Positions 1-7,702 of a stretch of DNA of 64,000 bases are shown here, in pieces. Position 1 is the stretch's first letter, and the number at the start of each line of letters is the position of its first letter. Source of the stretch: Mucilaginibacter ginsenosidivorans (GTDB taxonomy: Bacteria; Bacteroidota; Bacteroidia; Sphingobacteriales; Sphingobacteriaceae); assembly GCF_007971025.1 (NCBI RefSeq), contig NZ_CP042436.1, positions 5,084,001-5,148,000 of the forward strand, read 5' to 3'. Made by a program: the position numbers and the translations under genes. The notes beneath the pieces were generated by a model, which was not told the origin of the DNA, ran no database searches, and saw nothing but the letters and a program-made list of their open reading frames with translations.

Positions 1-467
1 GCGAGCGTATTTTGGCAGCAACCTGGCCGATCAGCTGTTTGTCTATCGACTCTAGGATGATGGTTGGGTTTTTACCTTTTTCAGCAGTAGTGGTAACTTT
101 AATTTCTTTAGGCAGTTCAAACACATAATGGTGAGAGTAGCCCAATACAAGGTCCAAAGTGTTGCCCTGGTTAGTAGCGCGGTAACCCACACCAACTAAT
201 TCCTGCTCCATTTTGTAACCTGATGTTACGCCAACAACCATGTTGTTAAGCAGTGCACGATATAAACCGTGTAATGCCTTGTGGCGTTTCTGGTCGGTCG
301 GACGCTGAACCAGCAGGTTCCCGTCTTCCTGTGCAACAGTGATATCGCTATCAACTGCCTGGTGCAATTCGCCTTTAGGGCCTTTTACCGTAACTACGTT
401 AGCATCGCTAACAGTAATGGTAACTCCCGAAGGTATTGCTATAGGTGCTTTTCCTATTCTTGACATT
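1..467 (-). CDS. rplF: 50S ribosomal protein L6 (uL6), C-terminus missing
   Basis: Large-subunit protein L6, which binds 23S rRNA near the sarcin-ricin loop and GTPase centre. The frame opens at the ATG on 467-465 with MSRIGKAPIAIPSGV, the standard L6 N-terminus, and continues through conserved stretches such as the YRALLNNMVVGV segment up to base 1. The last 20 or so residues and the stop lie outside the window. A strong AGGAGG sequence sits 10 bases before the start, which is uncommon in this phylum. It follows rpsH by 22 bp in the spc part of the operon. Identification is secure; only the 3' end is unknown. Confidence 0.96.
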
Positions 468-477
468 GCTTAATTTC

Positions 478-483
478 CTCCTG
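478..483 (-). promoter_or_regulatory. Shine-Dalgarno site of rplF
   Basis: AGGAGG on the minus strand, 10 bases upstream of the rplF ATG. The wider context (AGGAAATTAAG then C or T, then AATG) is almost the same as that before rplE, while most other starts in this operon have no such site. Confidence 0.75.
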
Positions 484-489
484 ATTTGA

Positions 490-888
490 TTAATAAACGT
501 AGCACAATACCTCGCCGCCAATATTTTGCTGGCGTGCCTCTTTGTCGGTCATTACACCTTTTGAGGTTGATAGGATAGCGATACCTAAACCATTTAATAC
601 TCTTGGCATATTGCCCATGCCTGCGTATTTTCTCAAACCTGGTTTACTGATGCGCGATATGCTGCGGATAGCAGGAACTTTAGTTATCGGGTGGTACTTC
701 AAAGCAACTTTGATGATGCCTTGCGGACCAACTTCTTCAAACTTAAAGTTAGCGATGTAACCTTTGTCGAAAAGCACTTTCGTGATTTCCTTCTTCAGAT
801 TTGATGCAGGAATTTCAACAACCCTATGGTTGGCTTTAATAGCATTCCTTACTCTTGTAAGATAATCTGCGATTGGATCTGTATTCAT
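490..888 (-). CDS. rpsH: 30S ribosomal protein S8 (uS8)
   Basis: Primary 16S rRNA-binding protein of the small-subunit platform; in E. coli it also represses the spc operon. The 132-residue length is normal. The N-terminus MNTDPIADYLTRVRNA and the C-terminal STSKGVMTDKEARQQNIGGE signature, which contacts helix 21, are both present. It lies between rpsN and rplF. The 119-bp gap to rpsN is filled by TTGACCA-type simple repeats. No Shine-Dalgarno sequence precedes its ATG. Confidence 0.98.
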   Translation of the reverse strand: MNTDPIADYLTRVRNAIKANHRVVEIPASNLKKEITKVLFDKGYIANFKFEEVGPQGIIKVALKYHPITKVPAIRSISRISKPGLRKYAGMGNMPRVLNGLGIAILSTSKGVMTDKEARQQNIGGEVLCYVY

Positions 889-944
889 TTTATTGTTTTA
901 TGATAGTGGTTTCCGTAGACCTTCTATCGGTTCATATTCATTTT

Positions 945-1005
945 GTCAATGGTCAATAGTGAATGGTCAATAAGGTTATTCACCATTGACTATTCACCAC
1001 TCACC
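945..1005. repeat. TTGACCA/TTCACCA-type simple repeat between rpsN and rpsH
   Basis: Degenerate copies of a roughly 8-base unit (GGTCAATA, GGTCAATAA, then TTCACCATTGACTATTCACC) run in both orientations, so the segment can fold back on itself. Related stretches lie at 29527-29565, 38795-38827 and 39546-39622, always between genes. No coding signal. Confidence 0.7.
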
Positions 1006-1007
1006 AA

Positions 1008-1277
1008 TTACCAGCTTGCTTTCTTCACTCCCGGTATCTTGCCTTCCAGGGCCATTTCGCGGAATGTTACGCGCGAAATACCAAACTGGCGCATGTAACC
1101 ACGCGGGCGGCCTGTAAGTTTGCAACGGTTGTGCAGTTTTACCGGCGACGATGCTTTAGGCAATTTGTCTAATGCTTCCCATTCGCCGGCTGCTTTCAAA
1201 GCTGCTCTTTTTTCAGCGTATTTAGCTACTAATTTGGCGCGTTTGATCTCACGTGCCTTTACACCTTCTTTAGCCAT
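1008..1277 (-). CDS. rpsN: 30S ribosomal protein S14 (uS14), zinc-independent form
   Basis: Small-subunit head protein, 89 residues. This is the long form: it lacks the CxxC...CxxC zinc pair of the 61-residue type and carries the conserved NRCKLTGRPRGYMRQFGISR core at about residues 51-70. The C-terminus ends PGVKKASW, as usual. Its ATG overlaps the rplE stop by one base (shared base 1277), so translation is probably coupled to rplE. No Shine-Dalgarno sequence is seen. Confidence 0.98.
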   Translation of the reverse strand: MAKEGVKAREIKRAKLVAKYAEKRAALKAAGEWEALDKLPKASSPVKLHNRCKLTGRPRGYMRQFGISRVTFREMALEGKIPGVKKASW

Positions 1278-1846
1278 TATTTATTTTGATTTTTAAATGG
1301 TAATCCAAATTCTTTCAGCAGTTCCAATGCTTCCACGTCGTTATTGGCCGAGGTTACAAAGGTGATGTCCATACCCTGTATCTTATTGATCTTGTCAATG
1401 TTGATCTCAGGGAAAATGATCTGCTCGGTGATGCCCAGCGTATAATTGCCGCGACCGTCGAAACCTTTATCGTTGATACCCTTGAAATCACGGATACGTG
1501 GCAATGCAACAGCTATCAAACGGTCAAGAAACTCGTACATATTGTTATCGCGTAAAGTTACACGTACGCCAACCGGCATACCTTTACGTAATTTAAAGTT
1601 CGAGATATCCTTTTTCGATTTTGACGAAACAGCCTGCTGACCGGTAATCGTGCTCAGTTCATTGATGGTTTGCTCGATCAGTTTTTTGTCGGTAGTTGCA
1701 CCGCCAACACCCTGGTTGATAGCAATTTTTTCCAGCTTAGGAACCTGCATTACGCTTTTGTACTGAAATTTATCTTTCAGGTTGGTGCGTATCTCTTCCT
1801 TATATTTCGATTTTAATCTCGGAACGTATGTTTTTGCAGTTGCCAT
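1277..1846 (-). CDS. rplE: 50S ribosomal protein L5 (uL5)
   Basis: Binds 5S rRNA and forms part of the central protuberance and the contact with S13. At 189 residues it is slightly longer than the usual 179-185, mainly at the N-terminus. The INQGVGGATTDKKLIE, LRKGMPVGVRVTLR and GITEQIIFPEIN segments are the family signatures. Start ATG 1846-1844 overlaps the rplX stop by one base. A GGGGAGG sequence inside the rplX 3' end supplies a clear ribosome-binding site. Confidence 0.98.
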   Translation of the reverse strand: MATAKTYVPRLKSKYKEEIRTNLKDKFQYKSVMQVPKLEKIAINQGVGGATTDKKLIEQTINELSTITGQQAVSSKSKKDISNFKLRKGMPVGVRVTLRDNNMYEFLDRLIAVALPRIRDFKGINDKGFDGRGNYTLGITEQIIFPEINIDKINKIQGMDITFVTSANNDVEALELLKEFGLPFKNQNK

Positions 1847-2190
1847 TACTTAATTTCCTCCCCTGATTTTTTAGCCACCCTTACCAGTTTGCCTGCTTTA
1901 TTTTTAATACGGCCCACGCGGGTAGGTTTGCCCGATTTAGGGTCAACCAGCGCCAGGTTCGAAATATGGATAGCAGCTTCCTTTTTTACTATACCGCCGT
2001 TAGGGCTGGTTGCATTTGGTTTGGTATGTTTCGATACCATGTTTGCACCTTCCACTATAGCGCGGTTTTTATCTATAATTACCTCAAGGACTTTACCTTG
2101 CGATCCTTTTGAATCACCTGCAATTACCGCTACCAGGTCGCCCTTGCGGATCTTTAATTTGGCAGGTTTTACTTCTTGTTTCTTTGTCAT
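1846..2190 (-). CDS. rplX: 50S ribosomal protein L24 (uL24)
   Basis: Assembly-initiating protein at the large-subunit exit tunnel. 114 residues with a KOW motif near residues 16-45 (KGDLVAVIAGDSKGSQGKVLEV), then the SKHTKPNATSPNGGIVKKEA loop. The last codons encode the GGGGAGG sequence used by rplE. Its own start is preceded by GGAGG 9 bases upstream, encoded in the rplN C-terminal codons. Gap to rplN is 1 bp. Confidence 0.98.
   Translation of the reverse strand: MTKKQEVKPAKLKIRKGDLVAVIAGDSKGSQGKVLEVIIDKNRAIVEGANMVSKHTKPNATSPNGGIVKKEAAIHISNLALVDPKSGKPTRVGRIKNKAGKLVRVAKKSGEEIK
1857..1863 (-). promoter_or_regulatory. Shine-Dalgarno site of rplE
   Basis: GGGGAGG on the minus strand, embedded in the last codons of rplX and followed by AAATTAAGTA and the rplE ATG. 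Apart from two bases it repeats the rplF initiation region. Confidence 0.75.
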
Positions 2191-2191
2191 T

Positions 2192-2560
2192 TTACAATAC
2201 CTCCGGTGCTAATGATACAATTTTCATGAATTGCTTTTCGCGCAATTCCCTCGCAACCGGGCCAAATATACGGGTGCCTCTCGGCTCGTCCTGATTATTT
2301 AACAAAACTGCTGCGTTGTCGTCGAAACGGATATAAGAACCATCTTTCCGGCGTATTTCCTTCTTGGTCCTTACTACTACTGCCTTTGATACAGTACCCT
2401 TTTTGATGTTGCCCGATGGCAAAGCACTTTTAACGGTAACTACTATCTTATCGCCAATAGAAGCATATCTTTTACCGGTACCGCCCAAAACGCGGATCAC
2501 TAAAACTTCTTTAGCGCCACTGTTATCGGCTACGTTTAATCTTGATTCCTGTTGTACCAT
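2192..2560 (-). CDS. rplN: 50S ribosomal protein L14 (uL14)
   Basis: Sits at the subunit interface, contacting helix 14 of 16S rRNA. 122 residues, the standard length. It begins MVQQESRLNVADNSGAKEV and has the family signature around residues 59-75 (SKAVVVRTKKEIRRKDGS), ending KIVSLAPEVL. The stop is 1 bp from rplX and the start is 2 bp from the rpsQ stop. Confidence 0.98.
   Translation of the reverse strand: MVQQESRLNVADNSGAKEVLVIRVLGGTGKRYASIGDKIVVTVKSALPSGNIKKGTVSKAVVVRTKKEIRRKDGSYIRFDDNAAVLLNNQDEPRGTRIFGPVARELREKQFMKIVSLAPEVL
2200..2204 (-). promoter_or_regulatory. Shine-Dalgarno site of rplX
   Basis: GGAGG on the minus strand, read within the CCG GAG GTA codons at the end of rplN and 9 bases before the rplX ATG. 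Spacing is at the long end of the functional range. Confidence 0.55.
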
Positions 2561-2562
2561 CG

Positions 2563-2817
2563 TTATTTAGCCCTTTCTAATATTTGAACTAATCTCCAGT
2601 TTTTGTTTTTGCTCAATGGGCGCGTTTCCATAATCAATACGGTATCGCCAATACCGCAGGTATTAGCTTCGTCATGAGCCATAAATTTGGTAGTCTTTTT
2701 CACGAACTTACCATAGATCGGGTGCTTTACTTTACGCTCAACGGCAACTACAATAGATTTTTCCATCTTATTGCTTACTACCAGGCCGGTACGCGTTTTT
2801 CTTAAATTTCTTTCCAT
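2563..2817 (-). CDS. rpsQ: 30S ribosomal protein S17 (uS17)
   Basis: 16S rRNA-binding protein of the 5' domain with an OB fold. 84 residues; RKTRTGLVVSNKMEKSIVVAVERKVKHP and the GDTVLIMETRPLSKNKNWRLV segment are diagnostic. Lies 15 bp downstream of rpmC and 2 bp upstream of rplN, in the conserved order. Confidence 0.98.
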   Translation of the reverse strand: MERNLRKTRTGLVVSNKMEKSIVVAVERKVKHPIYGKFVKKTTKFMAHDEANTCGIGDTVLIMETRPLSKNKNWRLVQILERAK

Positions 2818-2832
2818 TTCGAGCTTAAAAAA

Positions 2833-3042
2833 TTATTTATTTTCGGAAGCTGACGCCGCTTTGCGCTTTGTTAATTCAGTATTTAAACGAGCAATATCCT
2901 TACGCACTTTCGTAATACGGGTCGGATTCTCAATAGCCGAAACTGTATGAGCAAACTTAAGCTTGGTAAGGTTGTTCCTTTCCTCGCTTATTCTTGCGGT
3001 CAATTCTTCAGTTGATAGCTCTAAAACTTCTGAGTTCTTCAT
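2833..3042 (-). CDS. rpmC: 50S ribosomal protein L29 (uL29)
   Basis: Small two-helix protein next to L23 at the tunnel exit. 69 residues; MKNSEVLELSTEELTARI and the NPTRITKVRKDIARLNTEL segment match the family. The 83-bp spacer to rplP upstream contains ACTGCAAACTC-like simple repeats and no gene. Confidence 0.97.
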   Translation of the reverse strand: MKNSEVLELSTEELTARISEERNNLTKLKFAHTVSAIENPTRITKVRKDIARLNTELTKRKAASASENK

Positions 3043-3125
3043 TTTCTTTATTAGTTATTTTGAGTTTTTAGTCCCAAGCCCGCTTTATCAAACCGATAAC
3101 TGCAAACTCAAAACTGCTAACTTGT

Positions 3126-3548
3126 TTACGCCTCTACGTAATCTCTACGTGTTACAAACCTGGTTTGTACCGGTAACTTCTGTGCTGCAAGGCGCAACGC
3201 CTCTTTAGCAACTTCCAGTGGTACACCTTCTGCTTCGAAGATGATCCTGCCGGGGCGAACTACCGCTACCCAGTATTCCGGAGCACCTTTACCTTTACCC
3301 ATACGTACTTCCGCCGGTTTCTTGGTTACAGGCTTGTCAGGGAATATCCTGATCCATACCTGGCCTTCACGTTTCATAAAACGTGTTACAGCGATACGTG
3401 CAGCCTCGATCTGGCGGCTGGTGATCCAGGCCGGCTCGAGTGATTTTATACCGAAAGAACCGAATGCCAGTTCAGCGCCACGAGTGGCCATCCCCTTCAT
3501 TCTGCCTTTTTGCATTTTTCTGAACTTCGTTCTTTTTGGCTGTAGCAT
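3126..3548 (-). CDS. rplP: 50S ribosomal protein L16 (uL16)
   Basis: Contacts tRNA at the A site and is needed for late large-subunit assembly. 140 residues. MLQPKRTKFRKMQKGRMKG and the GKGKGAPEYWVAVVRPGRI segment are the two family signatures; the Arg in the latter region is the hydroxylation site in E. coli. The start is 55 bp after the rpsC stop. Confidence 0.98.
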   Translation of the reverse strand: MLQPKRTKFRKMQKGRMKGMATRGAELAFGSFGIKSLEPAWITSRQIEAARIAVTRFMKREGQVWIRIFPDKPVTKKPAEVRMGKGKGAPEYWVAVVRPGRIIFEAEGVPLEVAKEALRLAAQKLPVQTRFVTRRDYVEA

Positions 3549-3603
3549 TTTTTTAAGCTTTTATATCTAAACGATGTCTGTCTCGACTTGATTTATTCTA
3601 TTA

Positions 3604-4479
3604 TTATCTTCTTCCGCTTTGTCCGCCTGGGCGATTGCCACCTCCGCGGTTCTGTCCGCCCGGACGGTTACCACCGCCACCTCTGTTACGGTCGCCACCG
3701 CGGTCGTTTCCGCCACGACGGTCATTGCTCCTGCGTTCGCCACCGCGCTCACCGCCTCTTTCGTTGCGTCCGCCAAATGATGCCGAACCTTCAGGGCGTC
3801 CGCCTTTACCGCTTGCACCGCTTGCTGCACCAATATTTGGCGACAGGTCGCGTTTGCCGTAAACCTCGCCTTTGCAAATCCATACTTTAACACCTATTTT
3901 ACCATAAGTAGTTAAAGCTTCGGCCAAAGCGTAATCGATATCGGCGCGGAAAGTATGCAGAGGGATCCTTCCTTCTTTATACTGCTCGGTACGTGCCATT
4001 TCAGCACCGCCTAAACGGCCCGATGTCATTACCTTGATACCTTCGGCACCCATTCTCATGGTCGATGCGATGGTGGTTTTCATAGCGCGACGGAAAGAGA
4101 TACGTGCCTCAAGCTGTTTTGCTATGCCTTCTGCAACCAACTGAGCATCAAGCTCAGGGCGTTTTATTTCGAAAATGTTGATCTGAACGTCCTTTTTGGT
4201 CAGTTTTTTCAACTCTTCTTTGATCTTGTCAACTTCCTGGCCGCCTTTACCTATCACAATACCCGGACGGGCAGTGTGGATAGTTACGGTAATGCGTTTC
4301 AGGGTGCGCTCGATAACTACTTTGGATATACCACCTTTAGCTATACGGGCAGCAATGTATTTGCGGATCTTCTCGTCTTCAACTAATTTATCGGAGTAGT
4401 TGTTGCCACCGAACCAGTTAGAATCCCAACCACGGATGATACCTAACCTGTTACCTATTGGATGTGCTTTTTGTCCCAT
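3604..4479 (-). CDS. rpsC: 30S ribosomal protein S3 (uS3) with an RGG-rich tail
   Basis: Small-subunit head protein at the mRNA entry site. Residues 1-215 form the normal S3 fold: the KH-domain loop VIGKGGQEV at 75-83 and the C-terminal LRMG/MTSGRLGGAEMART segment near 141-164. Residues about 218-291 are a low-complexity extension made almost wholly of Gly, Arg, Asn and Asp, with many RGG and GGNRPGGQ units. Members of the family are usually 210-240 residues. Such a tail could bind RNA, but that is inference. It sits 6 bp after rplV. The GC-rich repeat DNA of the tail creates several long antisense open frames that are shadows. Confidence 0.97.
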   Translation of the reverse strand: MGQKAHPIGNRLGIIRGWDSNWFGGNNYSDKLVEDEKIRKYIAARIAKGGISKVVIERTLKRITVTIHTARPGIVIGKGGQEVDKIKEELKKLTKKDVQINIFEIKRPELDAQLVAEGIAKQLEARISFRRAMKTTIASTMRMGAEGIKVMTSGRLGGAEMARTEQYKEGRIPLHTFRADIDYALAEALTTYGKIGVKVWICKGEVYGKRDLSPNIGAASGASGKGGRPEGSASFGGRNERGGERGGERRSNDRRGGNDRGGDRNRGGGGNRPGGQNRGGGNRPGGQSGRR

Positions 4480-4485
4480 CTTAAA

Positions 4486-4914
4486 TTAATTGTTATCGTT
4501 TTTACTGTCCACAATAAGAGTTACATGGTTTGAGCGTTTACGGATACGGTATCCGCGGCCCTGTGGTGCCGGGCGCAGTCTTTTCAACTGGCGGCCGCCG
4601 CCTACCGATACTTCCTTCACATATAAACCGCTGTCCTCAACACGCGCGCCTTCGTTTTTCGCTTCCCAGTTCTTAATAGCCGACAGCAGTAATTTCTCAA
4701 CGCGTATAGCTGCTTCCTTATTGGTATATTTCAATATGTAAAGCGCCTTTTCAACGTTCTCGCCGCGGATCAGGTCTACCACCAAACGCATTTTGCGTGG
4801 CGATGTAGGGCAGTTCTGTAACTTAGCAACAGAAGCTCCGCCTTTAATTTCTTTGGCGGCGTCTTTGCGCTGTTTAATCAGTACAGACTTTTTAATTTTT
4901 GTTGTTGCTTCCAT
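4486..4914 (-). CDS. rplV: 50S ribosomal protein L22 (uL22)
   Basis: Its beta-hairpin lines the exit tunnel near the macrolide site. 142 residues with an N-terminal extension of about 28 residues rich in Lys, then the core starting at KLQNCPTSPRKMRLVVDLIRG. The tunnel hairpin is around VGGGRQLKRLRPAPQGRGYR, and the protein ends RSNHVTLIVDSKNDNN. Placed between rpsS and rpsC. Confidence 0.97.
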   Translation of the reverse strand: MEATTKIKKSVLIKQRKDAAKEIKGGASVAKLQNCPTSPRKMRLVVDLIRGENVEKALYILKYTNKEAAIRVEKLLLSAIKNWEAKNEGARVEDSGLYVKEVSVGGGRQLKRLRPAPQGRGYRIRKRSNHVTLIVDSKNDNN

Positions 4915-4920
4915 TGCCTG

Positions 4921-5187
4921 TTATTTTTTCTTTTCTGCGTGACCACGGAATGTACGGGTTGGGGCAAACTCTCCCAGCTTGTGTCCAACCATGTTTTCTG
5001 TTACATACACAGGGATAAACTTGTTACCGTTGTGTACCGCGAATGTATGACCAACGAAATCAGGAGAGATCATGGAACGACGTGACCATGTTTTTACTAC
5101 TGATTTTTTATTCGAATCATTTAGTGTCACTACCTTTTTTTCAAGGTTATGATCTATATAAGGTCCTTTTTTAATTGAACGAGCCAT
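4921..5187 (-). CDS. rpsS: 30S ribosomal protein S19 (uS19)
   Basis: Head protein that contacts S13 and the A-site finger. 88 residues: MARSIKKGPYIDHNLEKK, then SRRSMISPDFVGHTFAVHNGNKFIPVYV and MVGHKLGEFAPTRTFRGHA, all conserved. The start overlaps the rplB stop by one base. A weak AAGGAAG sequence lies 7 bases before the ATG. Confidence 0.98.
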   Translation of the reverse strand: MARSIKKGPYIDHNLEKKVVTLNDSNKKSVVKTWSRRSMISPDFVGHTFAVHNGNKFIPVYVTENMVGHKLGEFAPTRTFRGHAEKKK

Positions 5188-6014
5188 TATTTCTTCCTTC
5201 TTTCAATGATGTAACGATCAGATGTTTTCTTTTTATCACGGGTTTTAAAGCCTTTGGCTAATAAACCTTTGCGTGAACGCGGATGGCCACCTGATGCCCT
5301 TCCTTCGCCACCACCCATAGGGTGATCTACCGGGTTCATGGCTACACCACGAACTCTTGGGCGACGGCCCAGCCAGCGTTTGCGACCTGCTTTACCCAAT
5401 ACAGCGTTAGCTTTTTCACCGTTGGATACGGTACCGATAGTTGCCAGGCAAGTCGATAATATCATACGGGTTTCGCCTGAAGGCAATTTGATGATGGCAT
5501 ATTTGCCGTCGCGTGCCGAAAGCTGTGCGTAAGTACCTGCACTGCGTGCTATGGTACCGCCCTGGCCCGGGTTCAGTTCGATATTATGAATGATAGAACC
5601 CAGCGGGATATTTTTCAAAGGCAATGTGTTGCCAACTTCAGGTGCAGCTGTTTCGCCCGATACTACGGTCTGTCCAACTTTTAATCCTTCAGGGGCTATC
5701 ATATACCTTTTTTCGCCATCAGCAAAGTGCAGCAAAGCAATACGTGCCGAACGGTTAGGGTCATATTCAATAGTCGCTACTGTAGCCGGGATATCAAACT
5801 TATTGCGTTTGAAATCGATCAGCCTGTATGCTTTCTTATGACCACCGCCTATGTAGCGCATAGTCATTTTACCGCTGTTGTTACGTCCGCCCGACCTGTT
5901 ATTAGATGCTACAACCAACGACTTTTCAGGAACGTTCGTTGTAATATCCGAAGTACTGGTGTCTACCCTGAAACGGGTACCCGGGGTAACCGGTTTAAAT
6001 CTTTTAACTGCCAT
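5187..6014 (-). CDS. rplB: 50S ribosomal protein L2 (uL2)
   Basis: Core protein at the peptidyl-transferase centre and an intersubunit bridge. 275 residues. The C-terminal signature with the key His, VDHPMGGGEGRASGGHPRS, is intact at about residues 228-247. The N-terminal RFRVDTSTSDITTNVPEKSL region is of the Bacteroidota type. Five bases separate it from rplW. Confidence 0.98.
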   Translation of the reverse strand: MAVKRFKPVTPGTRFRVDTSTSDITTNVPEKSLVVASNNRSGGRNNSGKMTMRYIGGGHKKAYRLIDFKRNKFDIPATVATIEYDPNRSARIALLHFADGEKRYMIAPEGLKVGQTVVSGETAAPEVGNTLPLKNIPLGSIIHNIELNPGQGGTIARSAGTYAQLSARDGKYAIIKLPSGETRMILSTCLATIGTVSNGEKANAVLGKAGRKRWLGRRPRVRGVAMNPVDHPMGGGEGRASGGHPRSRKGLLAKGFKTRDKKKTSDRYIIERRKK

Positions 6015-6019
6015 CTCTG

Positions 6020-6310
6020 TTATATATTGCTGTAAAAGTCTATAACTTCACCGTCTTTCAACGTCACTATCGCTTTTTTGTAGGTTGCAGCGCGACCGCT
6101 CACAATACCCGCTTTCGTGTTGCGACTTTTCAGTTTTCCAACGTATTTGCTGGTGTTTACCGCTACTATGTTAACACCGTACATTTTTTCTATCGCGCCC
6201 TTTATCTGTAGCTTGTTGGCCCTGTGGTCAACCTTAAAGGTGTAACGGTTCAGCTTTTCAGTAAGCTGGGTTGCCTTTTCAGTAAGTAAGGGTTTCTTTA
6301 AAATTTCCAT
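6020..6310 (-). CDS. rplW: 50S ribosomal protein L23 (uL23)
   Basis: Docking protein at the tunnel exit for trigger factor and SRP. 96 residues; begins MEILKKPLLTEKATQL and contains FKVDHRANKLQIKGAIEKMYGVNIVAVNT, the family core. Lies 1 bp after rplD. Confidence 0.97.
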   Translation of the reverse strand: MEILKKPLLTEKATQLTEKLNRYTFKVDHRANKLQIKGAIEKMYGVNIVAVNTSKYVGKLKSRNTKAGIVSGRAATYKKAIVTLKDGEVIDFYSNI

Positions 6311-6311
6311 A

Positions 6312-6941
6312 TTACTTAGCTAATGCTTCCTCCAAAGTTTTAACAGCACCCGTAGTCAGTAAAAGCGTGCCTGCATTCAACACATCATAAGTGTTCAATT
6401 GATCGGCAGTTATCACCTTGCTCTTTTTCAGGTTGCGGCTTGATAAATAAACGTTCTCATTTGCAGCGCCCAGTACCAATAACGTTTTCACGTCGGTAAC
6501 TTTCAGGTCGGCTACCAGCTTTACGTAGTTTTTGGTTTTGATAGAGTCGAAACTGAAATCTTCCAATACTACAATGCTGTTATCTTTTGCTTTGTATGAC
6601 AGGGCCGATTTGCGGGCCAATGATTTAAGCTTTTTGTTCAGCTTAAAGCTGTAGTCGCGCGGCTGCGGACCGAAGATACGGCCACCACCATTGAACAATG
6701 GTGATTTTACGCTACCGGCACGGGCGCCACCTGTACCTTTTTGTTTATATAATTTGCGGGTCGAACCTGCAATTTCATTACGCTGTTTTGCTTTGTGCGT
6801 TCCCTGGCGCTGGTTAGCAAGGAATTGCTTCACGTCAAGATAAATAGCGTGGTCGTTAGGCTCGATACCGAATATGGCATCAGAAAGCTGCACCTTGGCA
6901 CCTGTCTCTTTACCCGAGATATTTAATACTTTAACTTCCAT
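6312..6941 (-). CDS. rplD: 50S ribosomal protein L4 (uL4)
   Basis: Tunnel-constriction protein. 209 residues. The tunnel loop appears as KQRNEIAGSTRKLYKQKGTGGARAG with the GGGRIFGPQPRDYSFKLNKK segment, at about residues 55-103. In E. coli L4 represses the S10 operon through its leader; nothing visible shows whether that holds here. One base separates it from rplC. Confidence 0.98.
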   Translation of the reverse strand: MEVKVLNISGKETGAKVQLSDAIFGIEPNDHAIYLDVKQFLANQRQGTHKAKQRNEIAGSTRKLYKQKGTGGARAGSVKSPLFNGGGRIFGPQPRDYSFKLNKKLKSLARKSALSYKAKDNSIVVLEDFSFDSIKTKNYVKLVADLKVTDVKTLLVLGAANENVYLSSRNLKKSKVITADQLNTYDVLNAGTLLLTTGAVKTLEEALAK

Positions 6942-6942
6942 T

Positions 6943-7560
6943 TTATTTATCCACGATTACGAATGAACCCTTAGCTCCCGGTACGGAACCTTTAACTACC
7001 AGCAGGTTTTGCTCAGGATAAACCTTCAAAACCTCGAGGTTCTGAACTTTTACGCGAACATTACCGGTTTGACCAGCCATACGCATGCCTTTGAATACAC
7101 GTGACGGCCATGACGACGCGCCCAATGAACCCGGTGCACGCAAACGGTTGTGCTGCCCGTGTGTTTGCATACCCACACCGCCAAACCCGTGGCGCTTAAC
7201 CACACCCTGGAAACCTTTACCCTTTGAGGTACCGGCCACATCCACAAAATCTCCGGCGGCAAAAATATCCACGGTAACAGTGTCACCTAAGCTTTTTTGA
7301 TCTTCGAAAGTTTTGAATTCAACCAGCCTGCGTTTTGGAGTAGTGCCGGCTTTCTGGAAATGACCTTTTAGAGGAGCAGGGGTGTTTTTTTCTTTTTTCT
7401 CACCATACGCCAGCTGAACTGCGGCGTAGCCGTCTGTTTCAACAGAACGAACCTGAGTTACTACACAGGGGCCAGCTTCGATTACTGTACAAGGAATGTT
7501 CTTCCCTGACTCGTCGAAAATGCTGGTCATACCTACTTTTTTACCAATAATTCCTGACAT
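6943..7560 (-). CDS. rplC: 50S ribosomal protein L3 (uL3), first gene of the S10 unit here
   Basis: Assembly-initiating protein reaching the peptidyl-transferase centre. 205 residues: MSGIIGKKVGMTSIFDESGK at the N-terminus, and the signature with the methylated Gln region GFGGVGMQTHGQHNRLRAPGS at about residues 124-144. In most bacteria rpsJ is directly upstream. Here the next upstream feature is a promoter at 7635-7665, and rpsJ is 11 kb away, so rplC leads its own transcription unit. Confidence 0.98.
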   Translation of the reverse strand: MSGIIGKKVGMTSIFDESGKNIPCTVIEAGPCVVTQVRSVETDGYAAVQLAYGEKKEKNTPAPLKGHFQKAGTTPKRRLVEFKTFEDQKSLGDTVTVDIFAAGDFVDVAGTSKGKGFQGVVKRHGFGGVGMQTHGQHNRLRAPGSLGASSWPSRVFKGMRMAGQTGNVRVKVQNLEVLKVYPEQNLLVVKGSVPGAKGSFVIVDK

Positions 7561-7634
7561 TTTAATATTTTCTTTGTGTCCATCGAAGCAGTAGGGCCTC
7601 GCTCAAGACATTTTAATCCCCCCGAAAGGGACGG

Positions 7635-7665
7635 CAAAGATAGAAACTTTAGATTAACTCTCAAA
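7635..7665 (-). promoter_or_regulatory. Promoter of the rplC-led ribosomal operon
   Basis: On the minus strand the -33 element TTTG (7665-7662) is followed by exactly 19 bases and the -7 element TATCTTTG (7642-7635), a perfect match to the Bacteroidota primary sigma consensus. Transcription should start near 7629, giving a leader of about 68 bases before the rplC ATG. The leader has a short GC hairpin (TCCC...GGGGA) and a copy of the rplC start region at 7603-7617. Confidence 0.8.
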
Positions 7666-7702
7666 TAGTTGCGCTAAAATTTTTTAAGATTTTTTTGAGT
7701 AG

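Noticed and set aside
3567..3893. Long open frames on both strands over the rpsC 3' end
   Set aside because: They are shadows of the Gly/Arg-rich coding repeats of S3; their translations are low-complexity and have no family resemblance.
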